From NCBI GenBank assembly GCA_947630635.1, contig CANRIJ010000065.1, forward strand, positions 1-8,469: a stretch of 8,469 nt of DNA, read 5' to 3'. A program made the position numbers and the translations under genes. Positions 5,836-8,469 of this stretch are shown in pieces (within the stretch, counting starts at the first letter, position 1; each line of letters starts with the position of its first letter). This DNA is from an uncultured Spirochaetaceae bacterium (GTDB taxonomy: Bacteria > Spirochaetota > Spirochaetia > Sphaerochaetales > Sphaerochaetaceae). The notes beneath the pieces are model-generated. The model saw nothing but the letters and a program-made list of their open reading frames with translations. It ran no database searches and was not told the origin of the DNA.

Positions 5836-6689
5836 TTCTTATCCCTTCTGTGAAATATGAGCGAGTATATGACCATAACAAGTGCCGCAGAGAGAACCAT
5901 CAGTGTGGATACTGTATTCTGAACAGCCCTGTTGCCGGATTTGAATGCCTCTATGTAGTAGTAGAAGAGAATGGTCTCGGTAGATCTAAATGGACCTCCC
6001 TCTGTAAGGATGATAATTGGTGCAACTATCAGCAGTGCGTCCTTTATCGCCAAAAATACCGTCATCAAGAGCATTCTCATAATAAGAGGGAGCTCTATGT
6101 GAAAATAGATCTGAGCTGAGGATGCGCCATCGATCTCGGCAGCCTCCAGGACTCTTTTGTCGATTGCTCTGAAAGAGGTGAGAAGCAGAATGTAGTCAAT
6201 TCCGAAATCCAGAAATACTCCTAAGAAAACCAGTGTGAGCATCGCCGGAAATCTCTCATTGAGCCAGTCTATCTCAAGTCCAAGGAGTCTATTTATGATT
6301 GATACCCGGCCTCTGAACATCTCTTTGAATATCAGAGTGGCTCCAGAGAGCGAAATGGCGACGGGAAGAAAGAATATCGTTTCTACCGGTCCAAATCCCT
6401 TGATTTTACGCGCAGTGAGAGAGGAGGCGAGAAGTGTCAGAAACGTATTTAATGGCACAAAGAGAGAGGTAAATAGGAGAGTTCTTAATATCGAATTCTG
6501 AAAGCTCTTATCTTTGAAGAGAAGGGCATAATTAGAGAGCCCAGCAAAGCCAAGAACGACCCCTGAGGTGTTTATTCTCAATAGCGATGAGATGAGCGTA
6601 TTTAGAAACGGATACAGAAAAAATACAGATGCAAGAATCAGGCATGGAAGTAAATATGCATATGCTTTGATGCATTCTTTCCGTTTCAT
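5832..6689 (-). CDS. ABC sugar transporter permease, MalF/UgpA type
   Basis: This is the partner inner-membrane subunit. I start it at the ATG at 6687-6689 (MKRKECIKAYAYLLPC, 285 residues). The frame can be stretched to a TTG at 6723-6725, but the extra 12 residues are not like the family, whose members begin with a short basic stretch straight before the first membrane helix. Neither start has a good Shine-Dalgarno sequence. About six membrane segments are visible. The EAA loop lies at residues 182-201, as EAAEIDGASSAQIYFHIELP, a near-perfect match to EAA---G---------I-LP. LTEGGP near the C-terminal side is another MalF/UgpA mark. First gene of the four-gene minus-strand operon, it is promoted from the repeat-bearing region upstream. 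No ATPase gene is linked. Confidence 0.93.
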   Translation of the reverse strand: MKRKECIKAYAYLLPCLILASVFFLYPFLNTLISSLLRINTSGVVLGFAGLSNYALLFKDKSFQNSILRTLLFTSLFVPLNTFLTLLASSLTARKIKGFGPVETIFFLPVAISLSGATLIFKEMFRGRVSIINRLLGLEIDWLNERFPAMLTLVFLGVFLDFGIDYILLLTSFRAIDKRVLEAAEIDGASSAQIYFHIELPLIMRMLLMTVFLAIKDALLIVAPIIILTEGGPFRSTETILFYYYIEAFKSGNRAVQNTVSTLMVLSAALVMVIYSLIFHRRDKK

Positions 6690-6744
6690 GTAGATTAATT
6701 TATTCAATCGCGATTGTATTATCAATAAGTTTTGGAGCTAAATA

Positions 6745-6771
6745 TTTATATATTAAAGAAATATCTAACAA
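6745..6771 (-). promoter_or_regulatory. Candidate promoter of the sugar-transport operon
   Basis: On the minus strand, TTGTTA (6766-6771) and TATAAA (6745-6750) are separated by 15 bp. Shifting the -10 to TAAATA gives 17 bp. The leader to the ATG at 6689 would be about 50 nt. The -35 lies across the junction of the tandem repeats, so anything bound there would control the promoter. The spacing is not ideal. Confidence 0.35.
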
Positions 6772-6784
6772 AGTAATATCTAAC
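6755..6784. repeat. Two tandem 15-bp repeats, likely operator sites
   Basis: AAAGAAATATCTAAC (6755-6769) is followed with no gap by AAAGTAATATCTAAC (6770-6784), 14 of 15 bases identical. They overlap and lie just upstream of the candidate operon promoter. The 15-bp period is about one and a half helical turns, so a regulator contacting both would meet them on opposite faces. The bound protein is unknown. Confidence 0.55.
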
Positions 6785-6830
6785 GTAAGAATTATTTTTG
6801 TGAGGTTTTTGAATTAGGCCTCCCCTTTAA

Positions 6831-6859
6831 TTGACCGTGTTGTAAATGGATATTAGAAT
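6831..6859 (+). promoter_or_regulatory. Sigma70-type promoter of the lipoprotein gene
   Basis: TTGACC (6831-6836), exactly 17 bp, then TAGAAT (6854-6859): each hexamer matches the consensus at 5 of 6 positions. This is the best promoter in the window. Transcription would start near 6866, only about three bases before the TTG start codon at 6869. Confidence 0.65.
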
Positions 6860-6868
6860 TTTCTTGCT

Positions 6869-7321
6869 TTGAAAAAGAGACTTCTTTCGGTAATAATCGC
6901 AATCTTTTCCGTTTTTTGTCTTTTCATTTCATCCTGTGATGATACAAAGACTCCAAAATCATCTTTTCCATCTTGGCTTAATGGCGATTGGATAGTAAGC
7001 GGAGGAGCTCCATACACAAGAATCTCATTTCAGAAAAACAGTGTTGTACTCTCGGGGGAAGATGGAGTATCAGTAGACTGCTTTGCAATCCCAAGCGGCA
7101 ATAAGATTACCCAGATAGATCAAGATAGCTCCAATACCTACTATGAGATAAGGGTCCTATTCAAGAATCTCGATAAAAGCACCAATGGTTTCGATTCGGT
7201 TGGCATCGATAATTACAATAGTGAGACCAAAACCGCAGATCTCACAGTCTTTATCAATTCAGCGAATCTTTTCAGTGAGACTCCAATAATTTCCCGCACT
7301 GAGATTGCTCCAAATAGCTAG
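6869..7321 (+). CDS. Small predicted lipoprotein of unknown function
   Basis: The protein has 150 residues. MKKRLLSVIIAIFSVFCLF is a lipoprotein signal peptide with cleavage before C23 (I-S-S-C), followed by acidic DDTKTPKSS, which suggests anchoring to the outer membrane or the periplasmic face. The mature part starts with SWLNGDWIVSGG and then alternates short polar and hydrophobic stretches, as in a small beta-rich or lipocalin-like fold. Many spirochaete and Bacteroidetes lipoproteins begin with a similar W..G.W pattern, but I do not recognise a named family. The start is TTG: an in-frame TAG at 6854-6856 rules out anything further up, and no ATG or GTG lies in the signal peptide. There is no Shine-Dalgarno sequence. 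It is divergent from the transport operon and upstream of the nucleotidyltransferase gene, with which no functional link is evident. Confidence 0.75.
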   Translation: MKKRLLSVIIAIFSVFCLFISSCDDTKTPKSSFPSWLNGDWIVSGGAPYTRISFQKNSVVLSGEDGVSVDCFAIPSGNKITQIDQDSSNTYYEIRVLFKNLDKSTNGFDSVGIDNYNSETKTADLTVFINSANLFSETPIISRTEIAPNS

Positions 7322-7343
7322 AGTCCAAATTCCTAGCTATTTG
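7311..7343. terminator. 11-bp hairpin at the end of the lipoprotein gene
   Basis: CAAATAGCTAG (7311-7321) and CTAGCTATTTG (7333-7343) form a perfect stem around an 11-nt loop, and the left arm contains the stop codon. The T run after it is poor, so termination may be partial, or the stem may protect the mRNA end. It separates this gene from the nucleotidyltransferase gene. Confidence 0.5.
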
Positions 7344-7379
7344 ATATCTATTTTCTCAAATGTGGAATAGAATTCTACT

Positions 7380-7384
7380 GGAGG
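7380..7384 (+). promoter_or_regulatory. Shine-Dalgarno GGAGG of the nucleotidyltransferase gene
   Basis: GGAGG stands four bases before the ATG at 7389 and fixes this start. It contrasts with the two other complete plus-strand genes here, which lack any ribosome binding site. Confidence 0.8.
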
Positions 7385-7388
7385 CAAG

Positions 7389-8300
7389 ATGAAACCCACA
7401 CTTTTGGTTATGGCAGCGGGTATGGGCTCCAGGTATGGCGGAGTCAAGCAGATTGATGCTGTTGGCATGCATGGTGAGACACTCTTGGATTTTGGTGTCT
7501 ACGATGCTTTTCACTCTGGCTATGGAAAGGTTGTATTTATAATCAGAAAGGATATTGAGAACGATTTTTGCGAAAGACTCTTTGACAGAATAAGCAAGAA
7601 TATGGATGCAGAGTATGTTTTCCAGTCTCGTGAGAGTCTTTTGACTGTAGAAGAGATAGAAAAATCAAAGGGAAGGACTAAGCCATGGGGAACGATTCAT
7701 GCAGTACTGTGTGCTCGAGATGCGATAAAGACCCCTTTTACAGTCGTAAATGCAGATGATTACTATGGAAGGAGCGCATATAAGACAATGGGTGCCTATC
7801 TTGAGGGGCTTAGAAATGAGGATACCACTCATGCGATGGTTGGCTTTCAGCTTGAGAATACGATGAGTCCCTCGGGCTCGGTTACCAGAGCTATATGCAT
7901 TGCAGAGAATGAAGAGCTAGTATCTATGGAAGAGAACCCAAAGATCCTATGGAGAGATGGCAAGGTCGTATCGCTACATGAGGACGGGGATATAGAGCTT
8001 ACTGGAAAGGAGCTTGTATCGATGAATTTCTTCGGTTTTACCCCAAAGGCCTTTGATAGTTTTGAGGAGTATTGGGAAGACTTCAAAAAGTATTCTATTG
8101 AGGACCCCAAAAAAGAGTGTCTTCTTCCATCTGGTGTCTCGGAGATGGTAGTCAAGGGTGAGGGTAGCCTAAGGGTTCTCTCTTCAAATGACAGATGGTT
8201 TGGAATGACATACCCAGAGGACAAGAAGATGGTGATGGATGAGCTTAGAAAGAAGATCGAGTCTGGGTATTACCCTGAGAGGCTTTGGGAAAGAGAGTGA
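7389..8300 (+). CDS. Nucleotidyltransferase (NTP-transferase fold, sugar-nucleotide pyrophosphorylase-like)
   Basis: This 303-residue cytoplasmic enzyme of the glucose-1-phosphate-thymidylyl/uridylyltransferase superfamily would transfer NMP to a sugar phosphate or similar alcohol phosphate. It opens with the nucleotide-binding signature MAAGMGSRYGGVKQ (8-21). KPWGTIHAVLCAR (98-110) follows, then NADDYYG (121-127), whose Asp residues bind the catalytic metal. The rest, with FFGFTPKAF and the basic C-terminal helix, matches the stand-alone family seen in Bacteroidetes, Firmicutes and spirochaetes, often next to a kinase of the aminoglycoside phosphotransferase fold. Such a neighbour is not seen here; only a lipoprotein stands upstream. 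The nucleotide and sugar used are unknown. The gene is complete, with a good ribosome binding site and a strong terminator. Confidence 0.9.
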   Translation: MKPTLLVMAAGMGSRYGGVKQIDAVGMHGETLLDFGVYDAFHSGYGKVVFIIRKDIENDFCERLFDRISKNMDAEYVFQSRESLLTVEEIEKSKGRTKPWGTIHAVLCARDAIKTPFTVVNADDYYGRSAYKTMGAYLEGLRNEDTTHAMVGFQLENTMSPSGSVTRAICIAENEELVSMEENPKILWRDGKVVSLHEDGDIELTGKELVSMNFFGFTPKAFDSFEEYWEDFKKYSIEDPKKECLLPSGVSEMVVKGEGSLRVLSSNDRWFGMTYPEDKKMVMDELRKKIESGYYPERLWERE

Positions 8301-8329
8301 TTTTTTTCCTTTGAAACGGGAAAATAGTT

Positions 8330-8365
8330 AGAGGGCTAGGAGCTTTTGCTTTTAGCCCTCTTTTT
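8330..8365 (+). terminator. Strong intrinsic terminator of the nucleotidyltransferase gene
   Basis: AGAGGGCTA (8330-8338) pairs with TAGCCCTCT (8353-8361). Inside this, two G-U pairs and AGC/GCT extend the stem to 14 pairs with a TTTT loop, and a T run follows to 8365. The left arm and loop also encode the end of the convergent minus-strand gene. On the minus strand, the downstream T run is weaker, so two-way action is possible but unsure. Confidence 0.85.
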
Positions 8366-8469
8366 GTATTTCTTATGCGCCTTGCGCTCTGATGCTCCAA
8401 GATAGGTGCGCCTATCAACGGGTTTTTCGGCACTCTCTGGAATGAGCCATCTGCCCTTTGGCTTTATGG
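8336..8469 (-). CDS. C-terminal part of an unrecognised lysine-rich protein
   Basis: The minus-strand frame is open from the window edge to TAG at 8336-8338, giving 43 whole codons. The translation begins IKPKGRWLIPESAEKPVDRR and continues TYLGASERKAHKKYKKRAKS before a final KSS. A strongly basic tail of this kind is common on RNA- or ribosome-associated enzymes (RNA helicases, rRNA-modifying enzymes), but I do not recognise the family. It looks coding: the frame is stop-free, has natural residue composition, and ends exactly in the convergent terminator, as convergent gene ends do in compact genomes. Another open minus-strand frame across 8245-8433 is a shadow without a ribosome binding site and runs antisense through the nucleotidyltransferase 3' end. 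Start and function lie outside the window. Confidence 0.65.
   Translation of the reverse strand, partial: IKPKGRWLIPESAEKPVDRRTYLGASERKAHKKYKKRAKSKSS

Noticed and set aside
6690..6725. Extending the MalF/UgpA permease to a TTG at 6723-6725.
   Set aside because: The extra 12 residues do not match the family's N-terminus and there is no Shine-Dalgarno sequence; the ATG at 6687-6689 is preferred.
8245..8433. A 62-residue minus-strand open frame at the right edge.
   Set aside because: It runs antisense into the nucleotidyltransferase 3' end. The other minus frame, ending at 8336, has a more protein-like reading and stops at the terminator.
1..8469. CRISPR arrays, tRNA or rRNA genes, riboswitches, intact transposases or integrases, and phage or conjugation genes.
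   Set aside because: No regular spaced repeats, RNA gene signatures or mobile-element proteins were found on either strand by eye.

Overview
The window reads as chromosomal DNA from a bacterium with moderate G+C content. AGA/AGG arginine codons and ATA isoleucine codons are frequent. The lipoprotein and binding-protein styles and the gene repertoire would suit a host-associated spirochaete of the Sphaerochaeta/Treponema kind. That placement is a guess from gene content; there is no rRNA or other marker to confirm it.

Layout. (1) 1-1064: the 3' end of hisIE (+, cut by the window edge) with its own terminator, converging on a complete radC (-). (2) 1065-2506: a decayed stretch. It contains an AAA_14/DUF4143-type ATPase pseudogene (-) with several frameshifts, a spoiled P-loop and an internal deletion. 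Around it lie AT-rich inverted repeats, small hairpins, a roughly 190-nt tract open on both strands, and a 44-codon gene remnant. (3) 2507-2950: a MerR-family regulator (+) with a four-cysteine tail. (4) 2942-6689: a tightly packed minus-strand operon, read from right to left. It encodes a MalF/UgpA-type permease, a MalG/UgpE-type permease, a UgpB-type sugar-binding protein and a sugar-phosphate isomerase/epimerase-like TIM-barrel protein. The genes overlap by 4 bp, lie 10 nt apart, and overlap by 23-38 bp. (5) 6690-6868: a divergent promoter region with tandem 15-bp repeats on the operon side and a good sigma70-type promoter on the other. (6) 6869-8300: a small lipoprotein of unknown function, then a sugar-nucleotide-type nucleotidyltransferase (both +). 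(7) 8336-8469: the 3' end of an unrecognised, lysine-rich minus-strand gene. Its last codons lie inside the terminator hairpin of the nucleotidyltransferase.

Functionally, the operon looks like carbohydrate uptake plus one catabolic enzyme. No ATPase gene is present, so import would depend on an ATPase encoded elsewhere (an MsmX/UgpC-like shared subunit is the usual solution). The rest is housekeeping or unassigned.

I see no clear new defence or mobile system. The most unusual material is the decayed accessory patch at 1065-2506, the two plus-strand genes whose best promoters put transcription start almost on the start codon, and the repeats upstream of the transporter operon.
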